A model generated the notes under the pieces. The model had not been told where the DNA came from. It was given only the letters and a program-made list of their open reading frames with translations, and searched no databases. Below, piece by piece: positions 21,929 through 33,400 of a stretch of DNA of 64,000 nt (its first letter is position 1; every line of letters starts with the position of its first letter). Origin of the DNA: Trichobilharzia regenti. Lineage: Eukaryota; Platyhelminthes; Trematoda; Strigeidida; Schistosomatidae. The stretch is from NCBI GenBank assembly GCA_944472135.2, contig OX235270.1:56921267-56985266 (forward strand), in the 5' to 3' direction. Position numbers and translations under genes: made by a program.

Positions 21929-24703
21929 ATGGGGCGGACTAATATCGTACAGCACGAGATTCAGACAGGTGATAACTTGCCCATTAGGACGCCACCGCGA
22001 CGAGTGCCCATTCATTACCAACAGCAGTTGGATACCATGATAACAGATATGTTACGAAAGAAGGTGATTAAACCGTCTACGTCACCGTGGGCATCTCCAA
22101 TCGTTCTTGTGAAAAAGAAAGATGGTTCTCTCCGCCTCTGTGTCGACTATCGCCGCTTAAATGCAATCACACAACGGGATTCTTTTCCTTTGCCTCGCAT
22201 CGACGCTACCTTAGATGCTTTAGGTGGGGCACAGTGGTTTTCCACACTAGATCTCGCTTCCGGCTATTGGCAAGTTGAAATTCGCCCAGAAGACCGCCCC
22301 AAAACTGCGTTCGTTGTGCCTACGGGGCTGTACGAATTCGAAACCATGCCATTTGGCCTGTCTAACGCCCCTGCTACGTTTCAACGGCTCATGCAAACAG
22401 TACTTGCAGGGCTAGTCCCCAAACAGTGCCTCATCTACCTGGACGATATCATCGTGTTCGGCCAGTCTCTCGAAGACCATCATGCCAACCTTCGCGCCGT
22501 ATTTCAACGCTTACGCGAGAGTAACCTTAAGCTGCAAGCCTCAAAATGCAAATTCCTGCAGAAATCTGTTATTTTCCTTGGACATGAGATTACTCCACAA
22601 GGAGTACATACGGATAGCAGCAAAACTCAAGCAGTTGTTAACTGGCCGACCCCTAAATCGACCGCTGACGTACGCAGTTTCATGGGACTCGCCTCCTATT
22701 ACCGGCGTTTCGTCCAGAATTTCGCCAGTATAGCAGCCCCTCTCCATCGATTGACAGAAAAAGGACGGAAATTCGTTTGGACAAATGAGTGCCAGGTAGC
22801 CTTTGACACGCTTAAAAAATGTCTAACTTCTCCCCCTGTCCTATCGTTTCCAGACACATCGGCTGGTAGCGGGCCCTTCATTCTGGATACCGACGCCAGT
22901 GCACATGCAATAGGAGCCGTTCTCTCGCAAACAACCTCTGACGGACAAATACGAGTGATAGCATATGCTAGTCGAATGCTAGACAAAAGAGAGACGCGGT
23001 ATTCGACGACGCGACGTGAGATGCTAGCCCTCGTCTACTTCCTCTCCTACTTTCGTCATTACTTATTGGGGCGCAAATTTCGAGTCCGGACTGACCACAA
23101 GGCGTTACAGTGGTTGCAAAATTTTCGTGATGCCGACGGCCAACTTGCCCGCTGGCAGGAACGGTTACAGGAGTTTGATTTCACTTGTGAATACCGGCCT
23201 GGAAAACGACATGGTAACGCCGACTCTCTCTCTCGCCTGCCCGATTGCGAGAACACACTGAATGTGTTACTCGGTGCTGCAGCTGACACCGACTGGGCCT
23301 CCCTGCAAGCGGCGGACACAACGATACAGCCCATTTATTTACGTCAACAGCATGGGAACGATAAACCGACGTCCAAAGAACTACGGGATTTACCAGCAGC
23401 CACGCGGTGCATCTGCGAGAAGTGGGGTTTACTACGACTTATAGATAATGTTCTTTACATAGTGGAACCAAATGCCAACCCCCGACTCCTCGTCCCAACT
23501 GTTAAAGTACCCGAGCTTATTAGTCAGGTGCATCATCAACTGGGACACGCTGGCCAACAGAAAACTGAACACGCCATCCGTCAACGCTTCTGGTGGCCAC
23601 TTATACACCATGATGTTATGGAGTTTTGCCGCAATTGCGCTATATGTGCGCAGATCAAACAGCCTAAGCCAACTCCCCGAGCACCCCTAGTACCTATGCT
23701 GACCGAAGCCCCTAATCATCGAGTTGGAGTCGACATCATTGGGCCAGTACCAACATCGAGACGCGGGAATCGTTATATACTTGTCATGGTCGACTATTTC
23801 ACCAAGTGGTGCGAAGCAGTCCCCTTGCAGCAACAAGATGCCCTGACGATCGGGCGAGCTTTCATCGACAACTGGGTGTCCCGTTTTGGTGCCCCTCTTT
23901 ATCTACACTCTGATCAAGGCGCTGCTTTCGAGAGTCTTCTTATCTCTCACATCTGCAATGCTTTCGGCATTCGAAAGACCCATACTACGCCTTATCATCC
24001 ACAAGGGAATGGACTGGTGGAACGCACCAACCGAACCATCAAGCATCTTCTTCGTGCCTTTTTGCACAACGCACCGGAGAACACCTGGGACGATGTCCTG
24101 CCTCAATGCTTGCTTGCATACCGCTCCTCCGTGCATTCGTCGACCGGATTTTCCCCGGCTCTACTCTTGTTTGGGCATGAACTTCGCCTTCCTGTTGAGA
24201 TCCGGACACCGTTGCTACCATACGAGAAGATCGACTGTATTCCCTACGTCCGCAACCTTCGTCACCACCTCGACACAGCCTACAACCTAACACGTCGACA
24301 TCTGCAGTCTTCTTCGCAGCATCAGAAAAGCAACTATGATCGGTTTGCCCACGGACCAACCTATTCCCCGGGTGACTACGTCTGGCTTCATCGGCCGTCA
24401 GTCCCTGCCGGTTCGTGCCCCAAGTTCTACGCCCCCTGGAAAGGCCCATATGAAATCGTACAACACCGACCTCCAACTACATATGTCCTGCGGAACTTGC
24501 GACGCCCCCAGGAAAATCTCATCTCAGCACATTACAACCAGCTGAAACCACACTGTCCACCAGCTGTCAAAGAACCGTCGACATCTTCGCAACCGCCACC
24601 AGCTACGACCTACTTCGAGGTGCCCACTGATGGAGGTAGTGCATACCCTATACCGCCGCCAGGCACTGAGGACAGTGCCTCCAGAGGGGAGGGAGCGATG
24701 TAA
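21929..24703 (+). CDS. Gypsy pol: RT, RNase H, integrase
   Basis: The frame is open from 21848; the first ATG is at 21929, giving about 924 residues. RT contains CVDYRRLN and the catalytic YLDD near residue 170. RNase H follows (LDTDASAHAIGAVLS near 320, TDHKALQW near 390). Integrase has an HHCC zinc domain (HHQLGHAG to CAIC, about 535-575) and a DDE core with VDIIGP, HSDQGAAFES and NGLVERTNR. A GPYEIV motif ends the protein, with no clear chromodomain. The stop codon TAA lies at the third to fifth bases of the 3' LTR, so the frame runs through the polypurine tract. The product would carry out reverse transcription and integration. The upstream linker (FDDGQV) is reached only after frame changes. 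Confidence 0.95.
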   Translation: MGRTNIVQHEIQTGDNLPIRTPPRRVPIHYQQQLDTMITDMLRKKVIKPSTSPWASPIVLVKKKDGSLRLCVDYRRLNAITQRDSFPLPRIDATLDALGGAQWFSTLDLASGYWQVEIRPEDRPKTAFVVPTGLYEFETMPFGLSNAPATFQRLMQTVLAGLVPKQCLIYLDDIIVFGQSLEDHHANLRAVFQRLRESNLKLQASKCKFLQKSVIFLGHEITPQGVHTDSSKTQAVVNWPTPKSTADVRSFMGLASYYRRFVQNFASIAAPLHRLTEKGRKFVWTNECQVAFDTLKKCLTSPPVLSFPDTSAGSGPFILDTDASAHAIGAVLSQTTSDGQIRVIAYASRMLDKRETRYSTTRREMLALVYFLSYFRHYLLGRKFRVRTDHKALQWLQNFRDADGQLARWQERLQEFDFTCEYRPGKRHGNADSLSRLPDCENTLNVLLGAAADTDWASLQAADTTIQPIYLRQQHGNDKPTSKELRDLPAATRCICEKWGLLRLIDNVLYIVEPNANPRLLVPTVKVPELISQVHHQLGHAGQQKTEHAIRQRFWWPLIHHDVMEFCRNCAICAQIKQPKPTPRAPLVPMLTEAPNHRVGVDIIGPVPTSRRGNRYILVMVDYFTKWCEAVPLQQQDALTIGRAFIDNWVSRFGAPLYLHSDQGAAFESLLISHICNAFGIRKTHTTPYHPQGNGLVERTNRTIKHLLRAFLHNAPENTWDDVLPQCLLAYRSSVHSSTGFSPALLLFGHELRLPVEIRTPLLPYEKIDCIPYVRNLRHHLDTAYNLTRRHLQSSSQHQKSNYDRFAHGPTYSPGDYVWLHRPSVPAGSCPKFYAPWKGPYEIVQHRPPTTYVLRNLRRPQENLISAHYNQLKPHCPPAVKEPSTSSQPPPATTYFEVPTDGGSAYPIPPPGTEDSASRGEGAM
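24683..24695 (+). other. Gypsy polypurine tract
   Basis: AGAGGGGAGGGAG lies three bases before the 3' LTR, the expected position for plus-strand priming. Confidence 0.8.
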
Positions 24704-24942
24704 TGATATAAAAACTAACATGACATCACTAAATGAGTCTCCTGTTTCCTCTTTTTCAGATAAGAACGCTGGCCTGGCCGTGCTGGAACAGGTGGAGGAC
24801 CGTTTGTCTAACCTTGTTATAAATGACAATGATTAGCTTGTACCCGGGCAATTCGAGCCCTGCGTGCTGGAAATATAGACCTTCCTCTCGCATCTTCCTC
24901 TTCTTCCTTCGCTGATTGTGTCTGTTGCTTTTGGGTGTTACA
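24699..24942 (+). repeat. Gypsy 3' LTR
   Basis: 244 bp, same ends as the 5' LTR and two differences from it. Followed by GATG, the target duplication. Confidence 0.95.
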
Positions 24943-24946
24943 GATG

Positions 24947-26434
24947 AAGGCACACACGGTGTATCGTTATGTGTTATTGCGATGTTGTGTTTGGGTTGTT
25001 GTACGTCGTTATCAGGTGTTTTTTCAACTGAAATACATTATGAAAACCATATTTTAACGAAAAAGCTTAGAAAAATGGTGGTAAGTAGACGCTTTCAGCA
25101 GGTTGAGTGAACATATGTGTCTGTCATCGAATTTCGTTATTTCTTTCCATGTGGAATGTTAAAACTCTGTGTGAATTGCTGATTACGTTAAGGAAAATGA
25201 AATAAATTAGGTAATTGGTGTATATTTTTCGAAATCGTGAAGGGGTGTTTCGAATCTTTAAAGTATGAAATCTTGGTAACTGTCAGAAGAGTTTACAGCT
25301 ATAAAGGAGTGTTAGTTGATTTATTCGCAAGATAACAGTTAATAAACAAATTTTTTCAAATAGTCACTTTGGTTTGGATTATTTTCGTGTTGCTAATTAT
25401 TTGTTAACGGATGTCATACTATTTTTGATTTGCAGGTTGCAATTGTAATTTACGGAGTGGTTCACTCTATTTGGAGGCTTTAATGAAGTGCAACTGAAGA
25501 ATTCGCTTGTCATCGTTGGAATCTCTGAGATATTATGAAATTATTTATCAAAATAAATATCCCTTTAATGTTTTAACGGTGTTCTTTAAAGAATTCACTA
25601 CTACTTTCCTTTGCTTGTCGAAGGAATAGTGATGTAGCCCGTGATTTAATCTGAAAGAGTGATAATTTACGCAGGATAAGAATACTAGGATTTTCTTCAA
25701 TAGGATATACCTATAACGCGTTATTTTCGATGTACGTAGCCGCCCTAAATTTGTTATTATGTATATGTAGTAATCGCAAAACAAACCTAAGCTCAACGTA
25801 GATTTTTCCGGAAGCCCTGATGAAAGATAATCTTTTACGCAGCCGTATTGAGTGTAACTGAAACATTTCATGGGAGGCTTGATGACGCACTGAGGAAATA
25901 ATAACGATTTACGATTATCACGCATTTCACACAAGTATTACTACGTTGCCTATCAACTTCGTTAACTATGCAATGTCCTCGAAATGATAATTAAGAGAGA
26001 TACATGTAGTCAACATGAATGCATATATTTACAAAATAGCAACAGTTAAACAGTACATATTCACATTAAAAAGGGCGGAAAAAAATCACAGTTGTAGATT
26101 TTTTATGGGTACATGATTGTCAAATTAAAGTCCACTAATCGTTTTATCCACAATATGTGGATCAGTTTCCCTTAGATGATTGTGACACTGGACCAGTCTT
26201 TACAGCTTTCAGCACCACCTGATCCTTCAGAAGAAACTGGTTATGATCTTTCCATGCAAAGATTGAGACTGTATTCCTTTGACCACCTCCGGCCACACTG
26301 AGAAATATCTACGGATATATACATATCAGGTGAATTAATCTTACCTCAGGTGAACAATCCCTAATCTTAGTAACAATGAATATGTGAACAAGGGAGGGAA
26401 CAATAATAGAACCAGTATGAACAGTCCATTTTTT
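24947..26434. other. Gene-free AT-rich stretch
   Basis: No supported gene. The 128-codon minus ORF at 25548-25934 has no recognisable domain and reads like AT-rich chance sequence. The stretch at 26170-26320 is more GC-rich and may be an old repeat. Confidence 0.4.
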
Positions 26435-26618
26435 ATTTTTGATTACAGCTTGATTCCACACTGTATTTTTGGTACAAGTATGGAATTTTCAGCGTGGGTA
26501 TCGGTAGCCCAAATTTTGCAGGCCAACCATAGATATCAGGTGTACGTCGGCGAGGGCTTGAACCCCGGACCATGTGCATGGTAGGCGAGAGTCCTAACCA
26601 CTGTGCCGCCGACGCACA
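26435..26618 (-). mobile_element. tRNA-derived SINE, family B
   Basis: On the minus strand it begins GTGCGTCGGCGGCACAGTGG, with an A-box-like TGGCACAGTGG-type start and a B-box-like GGGTTCAAGCC. A body follows that matches 38960-39152 (CCTGCAAAATTTGGGCTACC, then a TTGTACCAAAA block) and an A-rich end. The tRNA-like head is shared with the family A SINEs at 44320 and 46388, but the body is different. Confidence 0.8.
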
Positions 26619-27289
26619 TAATAAACTTGAAGAATCCTGAAACTTCCGATTTATCTTTCACACTTTGTCTTCTGCACAATGCAAACGTTACACAAATGCC
26701 TCTCTTCTCTGTCCGTTGCAATCAACTGAAAGGGTCCAAATCTTCAAACTTTATACTTCTTTGATTAATTTACCCAATAATATTCTTTTTATAGTCGGTC
26801 TACATGCATATCACATTTGTAGAATCTATACATGCGTTAACTTGTGTCCTTAAGCTGAAAAAATGTAATGTTTATGCGATTTTTATTACTATCATTTCAA
26901 AGCCCGCCTCAGTAACGTGAGCTACGTATTAGCCGCAGCATTTATGCAAAGTAAAATCTACCAATCACAGTATGCATATTTGACCTTGGGGTGCTCACCC
27001 TCTCCGTAAGGTCGTGTGTGCCTTTAGGTCATGAAACTGAAATTTGTGAGGCGATTTCCGTTATAACGTCGTATACTTGTATATTTTTCTCGTGCGTTTC
27101 ACTCGTGCGTTCGCATCCTTTGGGACGCTATTGTTGAGCTTTGCCGTATGTAGATCTTAAGCAGTTGGAAATTTTTTGCAAGATATTCAAAAAGTGGAAT
27201 AGGTTGAATAAATCTAGTGTTTTCCCAATTCATAATCAGATTGTAAGGCTAGAAGGCTCTTGTTGCCTTTGGTAATCCCTGCGATATAT
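26619..27289. other. Unassigned stretch, possibly LINE 3' untranslated region
   Basis: No gene. Its left part is AT-rich; 26900-27250 is less so and lies directly downstream, in minus orientation, of the RT C-terminal fragment at 27325-27615, so it may be that element's 3' untranslated region. Confidence 0.35.
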
Positions 27290-27324
27290 ATCTCTGCAGA
27301 GATATAGTTTCTCTATGAAAGCCT

Positions 27325-27615
27325 TCACCGATGGAACTGTTCCACTGAATCAGGTAAGGAGTTCCAGTCGTTGAGCACTCTGTGAGAGAATCTAAATTCC
27401 AAACGTATTATATTCGACCTCGGTTTGAGCAACTTCTTATTGTGACCTCGTAAATGTATCCTATAGGGAGAGTTTGTAAGGTCAATCCCTAAATCACACT
27501 TAAGTAGACCGTATACTAAAATTAAGCCTTCTCTAATCCCTCGGTATGATAAAGGAAAATACCCATACAGATATAGCGTGCAGAATAGATAGTTGAGTCG
27601 AGAAACTATTTTCAA
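27325..27615 (-). pseudogene. C-terminal fragment of a non-LTR RT
   Basis: The 96-codon frame contains YRGIREGLILVYGLLKCDLG, then LRGHNKKL, then FSHRVLNDWNSLPDSVEQF. This is the characteristic tail after the RT domain of CR1/Jockey-type LINEs, where a Trp-Asn-x-Leu-Pro motif closes the ORF. Upstream RT motifs are missing, so it is a 5'-truncated insertion, as is common for LINEs. Confidence 0.75.
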
Positions 27616-27837
27616 CTAGTTCATTCACCTGTACAATCTCAGTAGTGTAGAATTATTTTCGTATGTGTGTATGCATTAAGTCCGTCAAACATGGTACAAG
27701 AATAAATTTAGTTTGGAGTATTATTTATATTAAAGTATTCCAAAACGGTGATGAGTAGTCATATAACAACTAGAGAGCAAAGATCAGCAAGTTTATTGCA
27801 AAGGGTGAGTAATGTGGAAAACGTTTAGAAAGATTAG

Positions 27838-28143
27838 ATGTTAATGAAAGAGCATGGAGACAAGTATCAAAATAAATTGTGGCAGGTAGAAAGAGAAGAA
27901 AAAAGATTAGTTAAGAAAGTGATATTGATGAACATCATACGAAAAGTGAGCAAAGGTATTAATAACAAGATATTGGTGACAGTTGAGCTCGAAGTTGTTC
28001 CCAAGATAGGAGGAGGGGATGAAGAAGTTTCTTCTGTGTTTGTAAATCTTGGGTTTCCATTTGAAATACTAGATCCTCAGCAATGGAAAGTAAGCTCAAG
28101 CATTTTCGGGAGGCTTCTTTTGACTACTGAGGTGACTGAATAA
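27838..28143 (+). CDS. Hypothetical ORF, 101 codons
   Basis: A lysine- and glutamate-rich first half, then VTVELEVVPKIGGGDEEVSS. I recognise no family. No splice signals or neighbours support it, and it may be chance or pseudogenic coding sequence. It lies 2 kb upstream of the NAD kinase gene on the same strand. Confidence 0.2.
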   Translation: MLMKEHGDKYQNKLWQVEREEKRLVKKVILMNIIRKVSKGINNKILVTVELEVVPKIGGGDEEVSSVFVNLGFPFEILDPQQWKVSSSIFGRLLLTTEVTE

Positions 28144-28641
28144 ATGAATGCTCAATTGTGTAGACCTTGAGTAGCCAAGTGGGATAATGTTCTTCGACTT
28201 TTAGAAGAAAATACACACTAAACGACCTATATAACTTGCTCCACAGGAGTAAATGAATTGGTAGGTGGAAGTGATTAGTTGAGATGGTTTATCTCTAGAC
28301 GTTTTGCAGAACATAAGGTGTCAGAGAAATAACAAAGAATGTTTCTTCTAAGGTGTTTGATATGCTGTTCTTTAGTGTCGTTCAGAAGGCGGCTGAATTC
28401 ATGTATAGCACCTTCGGCACAGAAATGAGATTTTTTTATGTGTTTTGGGTTTTATGTGTTTGTGTTTGCAGTATGGGGGTGGCTATTTTCAGTCAGTTTC
28501 TATCTCGAAAGTGTGGTCTTTCAGTCACAAGGGATACTATTGGGTTTCTGCGATAACTCAATTTTATTTCCATGTAATAATACAGCTTCACACAAACCAA
28601 GCATTTCTTTTTTCCCTTACTAGCCAATTTCCACGGGTTAA

Positions 28642-28646
<5 letters not shown>

Positions 28647-28673
<27 letters not shown>
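28647..28673. repeat. (TA)n microsatellite
   Basis: About 13 TA repeats. Confidence 0.95.
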
Positions 28674-30223
28674 CGATTTTAGGGACGTTAGATTAAAAAT
28701 TAAAACCTGTGTATACAGTGCTGTTTACATGAATGTCTTCTGAACATGGATTTAACCTATGCAGATGGATTCTAAAATTTCTGTATGTGAAAAACCAACT
28801 TGTAAAACGAAGTTGAGATTAGTAGTAGTGCTGTGGCGGGTGCTGCTGATAACATTTAAAAAATATATAAAAAAACGCTCATAGGCATAAAAGTATCAAA
28901 TAGGAAGGAGATACATTTGATGTCAGAGAGGGCAAATGATACAACGTTGTGGAAATACATGGGAGACGTGAAGGGAACACAAAGAAACACAATATGAAGG
29001 CCAGAAGTACCGCGACACGAAGATCTGTGCAAATTGTACATTGAAGATTAGCTGTACATAGTTTGGCTATATAGATATACCAATTTCCAAATAAACATTC
29101 CTTTACCAAGTCTTTCGTCTTTTACCGTTTCAGTACGACTATTGAATCCAAAGGCTTTATTATTTTCAATTCTGTACTTAGTATTGATCACGGTGACTAT
29201 AACCTAACTTAATTTGTCATTTGATTGGCCATGCGGGATGATATTCAGAAATCATAAAATGCCTAACTGTACGTCCAAACTCAGTGCCTCTACAGAAGTA
29301 GTCACGCTGGTAAATACAGGAGGCGAGATTATCATGGCTCTATTCATTATCTATGTAAGTGAAGCTTAAGGTTAAATCATGGAGTTACTTTCGTTGTTAC
29401 GACTTTGGATTTCTTCAGTCCACTTAATCACGAGTGGTGATGAAAGTTAACTTTATACCTTTGGTGTATAGAAGCTCCAAGTTTGCGAATTCATTGAAAT
29501 TGTGTAATGCGTCAGTATGTCCAGACAATTTCAATGTGTTTAATTTTAATATCCATCTAAATATGAGTGTTTTCGTCGCTGTTTTATCTCTGGTGCTCAC
29601 CCAAGACGATGACGGTGTGTACTCGTGGCCGAATATAGTCCGCGACACTTCTCAGACGAGTGTAGAAACTTGGTCACCGTTTTCGCCGTTAACCTGAGAA
29701 AAGTAAGTTGTCAGCTTATTCAATTTATTTACAAGATATGTTCTTGCTAGTTTTATGTTTCCTAACTTGGTTCGTCCCTCAGTTACGACAATTTTCATGT
29801 TTGGGTTAATAGACTTTCAGTAGTTTCAGCCAATCGAGTTAGGCTTTGTGACGTTTATTTAAAATAACTTGTTGTGAATCATATTTGAGAGTAAAATAAC
29901 TTAGCGATTATTCTAGCCTCACCAATATATACATATATATACTATCAAAAAATCAAAAATGTGTTATTAAATTAATGAACGTAACCTATTTATGAAGATA
30001 CAAATGATCACCAAAGGGCTACAGAGTGGCCAGGCGGTATTAGCTGAATAGGCGAAGCCACTTGGTAAAATTGTAAGGCTGCATACCTTCGTAGGTCGAA
30101 CAACTGAAAGTAATCCACTTTCGTGGGGATTTCTACATAAGTCAGTTTTAATAAGCTCTTACAAATTTTTTATTAGAAAATCATCTGTATGTAAATATTT
30201 TTTGACCATTTCTGTTTGAACAG
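28674..30223. other. Region upstream of NADK2, no gene assigned
   Basis: Overlapping short ORFs on both strands near 29424-29697 have no recognised domain. The stretch may hold the NADK2 promoter and a 5' untranslated exon, but I cannot point to either. Confidence 0.4.
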
Positions 30224-30226
30224 GAT

Positions 30227-30418
30227 ATGTCCCTATGCCGTCTTCTCGTTTGCGTTAGTGCCACCACGTGTCTAAGAAACTTGCAGAGATCTTTCAGCTT
30301 CTCGCCAAAACAATCACCAGCATTCAAACCAAGAACTGCTTTGATATTGTCCAAGTTATCCAAATATGATTGTGAAAAATCTACCGGAAATCACAACGAT
30401 GATGAGTTAAAAAAATCT
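30227..30418 (+). CDS. NADK2: NADK2-like exon 1
   Basis: 64 codons, MSLCRLLVCVSATTCLRNLQ onwards, holding the likely mitochondrial presequence and the family's conserved ALILSKLSKYD start. An acceptor ends at 30223; the donor GTATGC is at 30419 (phase 0). Confidence 0.88.
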
Positions 30419-33400
30419 GTATGCTTATCGATGTGTGCTTAATTGTAGTAATTCATATAATTGGTTTAGATGAAAAAGAAAGGCTTTGACGACCAGATTG
30501 TGATCTCACGACATGAAACACACCACGCGAAATTATCTGAATTGCAAAGTACTTTAATGTAAGTAAGAAAAATCATGCTATTTCCCGTATTTTTATTTGT
30601 CTTGAAAAACTTCCCTCATTCTTAAATACTTAGTTCACCGTAACTATTCCTCACGTACATTCACGCTGAGGATAAAAACAATGAAGAGTATGTATTTTAT
30701 GTTCGATTATAAGGTACAACTAAATAAGTGGTTATAGGTTACAACAAAGAAGTTCATATGCTATGTTACCTATTTGGATTTTTAATAGCAAATTTTACTT
30801 ATATTTTATTAATCTGTTGAAAGATTCAAATGATTGCCGTAATGTTATAGTTTCCCTCAAATCGAATCTTGAAAATTACTTATAAGGGTGTTTGTTAATC
30901 ATGGCATGCAGGTAGAAATAGTCTATACACTGTTATTATTATTTATTATGATTCTAATTATTTACGCTATTATTATTATTGATGAAAGTAAAACACAAAC
31001 TTCTGATAGCACAATGACTTAAATAGCAATCTAGAGCAAAAAGACTTAATAACAATAAGAAAATCCTTGTCTGCAGCAGTGCAAACGACATAAAAGCAGC
31101 AGTTGCATCTGGAAAATATTTGAAAATATTCCAGTTGACTTGAACTACCTATAGCTGGAAATTTGATGCAAATGACTGTCTGTAAATCAGAAAGCATAAT
31201 GATCAACACATTTTAAAATTACTTGAAACTCTATACGAAGCGTTATTTCTAATTGAAGTAATGTTGTAAATAGTTTAGGTGCGTTAGAAAAATTATATTT
31301 GAATAATACAGCGATGTCATGATATAAATGACTTATCCGAATGGTAACATTTAGTACATGCTTCTGAAATCTCTAAGTATGGGTTATAAATAGGATTGCC
31401 GTGTAATTGCCAGTTGGTTATTACTGCATGTACAGAAAAATTCCGTAAATTCTATGATCATGAAGCAGCAAGGCTACATGTGAATCCACTGTGTGCCCAG
31501 TACTTTGTAGACATTAAAATGTGTAAGGACTCTGAAGTTTTATTTTGGACACAGGTAAGCATTTCAGAGGTTTTAGACCAATAATAATAATAAAGAAAAT
31601 GGATTAAATCAGTGTTATTCGGGCAGATAATGTGTTTTATTTATCATACAATGGTGTTATCAGATTATTATTTTATATGTTTCACTTCACTTTTTTCATT
31701 CAGAAAGTCTTTAGTATAGTAACTTTCTGTCCTGCATTCTTATAATTCGCAAACAAAATAGAACTGGAAAGTAATAAACTAAGTACCGAATAAACTTAGC
31801 TTTGATCATAACTCAGTATGATATTTTCAAGCAGTTGTCTATCTGTCTGTCTGTCTGTCTGTGTCTGTTTTCGACATAGAACTTTGCACATATGTGCGGC
31901 AGTTCAAGTTGCCACACTCCATGTAGCACACAGAGCAAGAGAAGAAAGTACAAGAAAAGCATAATAGAGACAGTAAACTGAGGTGTGAGACAAAGGAAGA
32001 GTAATAACGAAAAACAAAACAGTTTCAATGGAAATCATAAATTACAAGGAGTGGATGCATCTGCGCCACGGAAAACGATTTTGAGCCATGTCACCAATTG
32101 TTTCCAACTATTGGTTTTTACAGTCCCGAGGACCCCAACCAGTCAGGAAGTCTACACCTTCCTACGTAGCTTAGACTAACTGTTGTAGATTTCACTGACT
32201 GGTGCCATGCTTTGGTTTGACCTCCACTAGTTTTTTTCCAGCCTGACCCTATATCCGCTAACATTGCTCGTCGAGGAAGGCGATGACTAGGCATACGTAA
32301 CACATGTTCTAACCATCTCAGTCTTTGTAACTTCACAACTTCGTCTATTGATTTCCCCTGTTTACCTAGCACCCGACGCCTAACCTCAATATTGCTCACA
32401 TTATTATGCCACTTCACACGGGAGATACAACGCAGGCACCTATGATCAAAGACAGCTAGTCTTTTTCATGTCTTCAACTCTCAGTGGCCAGGTCTTACAG
32501 CCATAAAGGAGGACGGAGCGGACTGATGAGCAGTACATCCGCCCTTTGGTCGATAGTCGGATAACTTGTGTACGCCAGAGACGGCGTAAACTGGCAAATG
32601 CGAAACGAGCCCCTTGTATCCGTGCTGAGATTTCATCAGAGATCAACCCGTTGCGGCTGATGGTACTTCCCAAATAAGTGAAGCGGTCAACGTGTTATAC
32701 TACTTCACTCCCTATTTCTAATCTAGGAGTCGCTGTAGTTCAGTCCTGTAACATCATCTTGCATTTGGCGGCAGCGAATGGCTTGCCAAACATTCGTAGA
32801 TTGCAGCTCGAGGTCTTCAGAAGACACTCCATTTCTTTCAGCGTCCTCGCCTAGAAGGACTATATCGTCTGCATATTCTAACTCGACGAGATTATTCCTT
32901 GCTAGCAAGTCAATCCCCGAGTCGCTGAAGTCAATTAGGGTTAAGTCCATTAGTACATCTATGATGAAGTTGAATAGAAAAGGGGATAATGGGCATTCTT
33001 GACGGACACTAGTCGTCACCAATTCAGATTACAAATCACCGTAAGCCCTCACCTGGCTGTATGCGTACGAGTAGAGTGCCTTAATCAGTGCAATGTATTT
33101 TCTCGTCATTCCCTCTACAGCTAAGCATCTCCAGAGAACTTCCCGATCAACAGAATCGAATTCCGCCTTTAGGTCAAGGAATATAGTGATTGTTGGGCGG
33201 CGGTAGGAATTCCTATGTTCTAGAATCTGTCGGAGGGTGAAGATATGATCAATACACCCTCTTCCTGGTCTAAAGCCTGCCTGGCTCTCTCGTGTTTGTA
33301 CCTCCCGAGCACCACTTAGTCTACGCATGATTATTGAGCCTAGGACTTTAGATACTATATTAGTCAAGCTAATCCCTCTGTGATTATCACAGGAAGACTT

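Larger units (their letters stand above)
20314..24942 (+). mobile_element. Complete young Ty3/gypsy LTR retrotransposon
   Basis: Two 244-bp LTRs (20314-20557 and 24699-24942, ends TGTAA...TTACA) differ at two sites only. GATG flanks both outer ends (20310-20313 and 24943-24946), a 4-bp target duplication. A primer-binding site follows the 5' LTR and a polypurine tract precedes the 3' LTR. Inside are gag plus protease and then pol with RT, RNase H and integrase. The order RT-RNaseH-integrase and the GPY motif near the C-terminus place it in Ty3/gypsy. A frame disruption just upstream of pol suggests this copy may not make a full polyprotein. Schistosome gypsy families (Saci-2/3, Boudicca, gulliver) are candidate relatives. 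Confidence 0.95.

Noticed and set aside
24039..24476. 145-codon minus-strand ORF
   Set aside because: It is a shadow of the gypsy integrase frame on the other strand, as are the other ORFs antisense to 20593-24703.
24630..24836. Small LTR-spanning ORF as an accessory gene of the gypsy element
   Set aside because: It runs through the polypurine tract and LTR in a frame different from pol, and only its LTR part recurs upstream; no domain seen.
25548..25934. 128-codon minus-strand ORF as a gene
   Set aside because: No domain, no splice or neighbour support, and AT-rich composition; chance ORF more likely.
27838..28143. Conserved gene upstream of NADK2
   Set aside because: Kept only as a low-confidence hypothetical ORF because no motif or splice structure supports it.
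29424..29697. Overlapping ORFs on both strands as a first exon of a divergent gene
   Set aside because: Neither strand shows a recognised domain or a convincing splice donor, and the two frames are mutual shadows.
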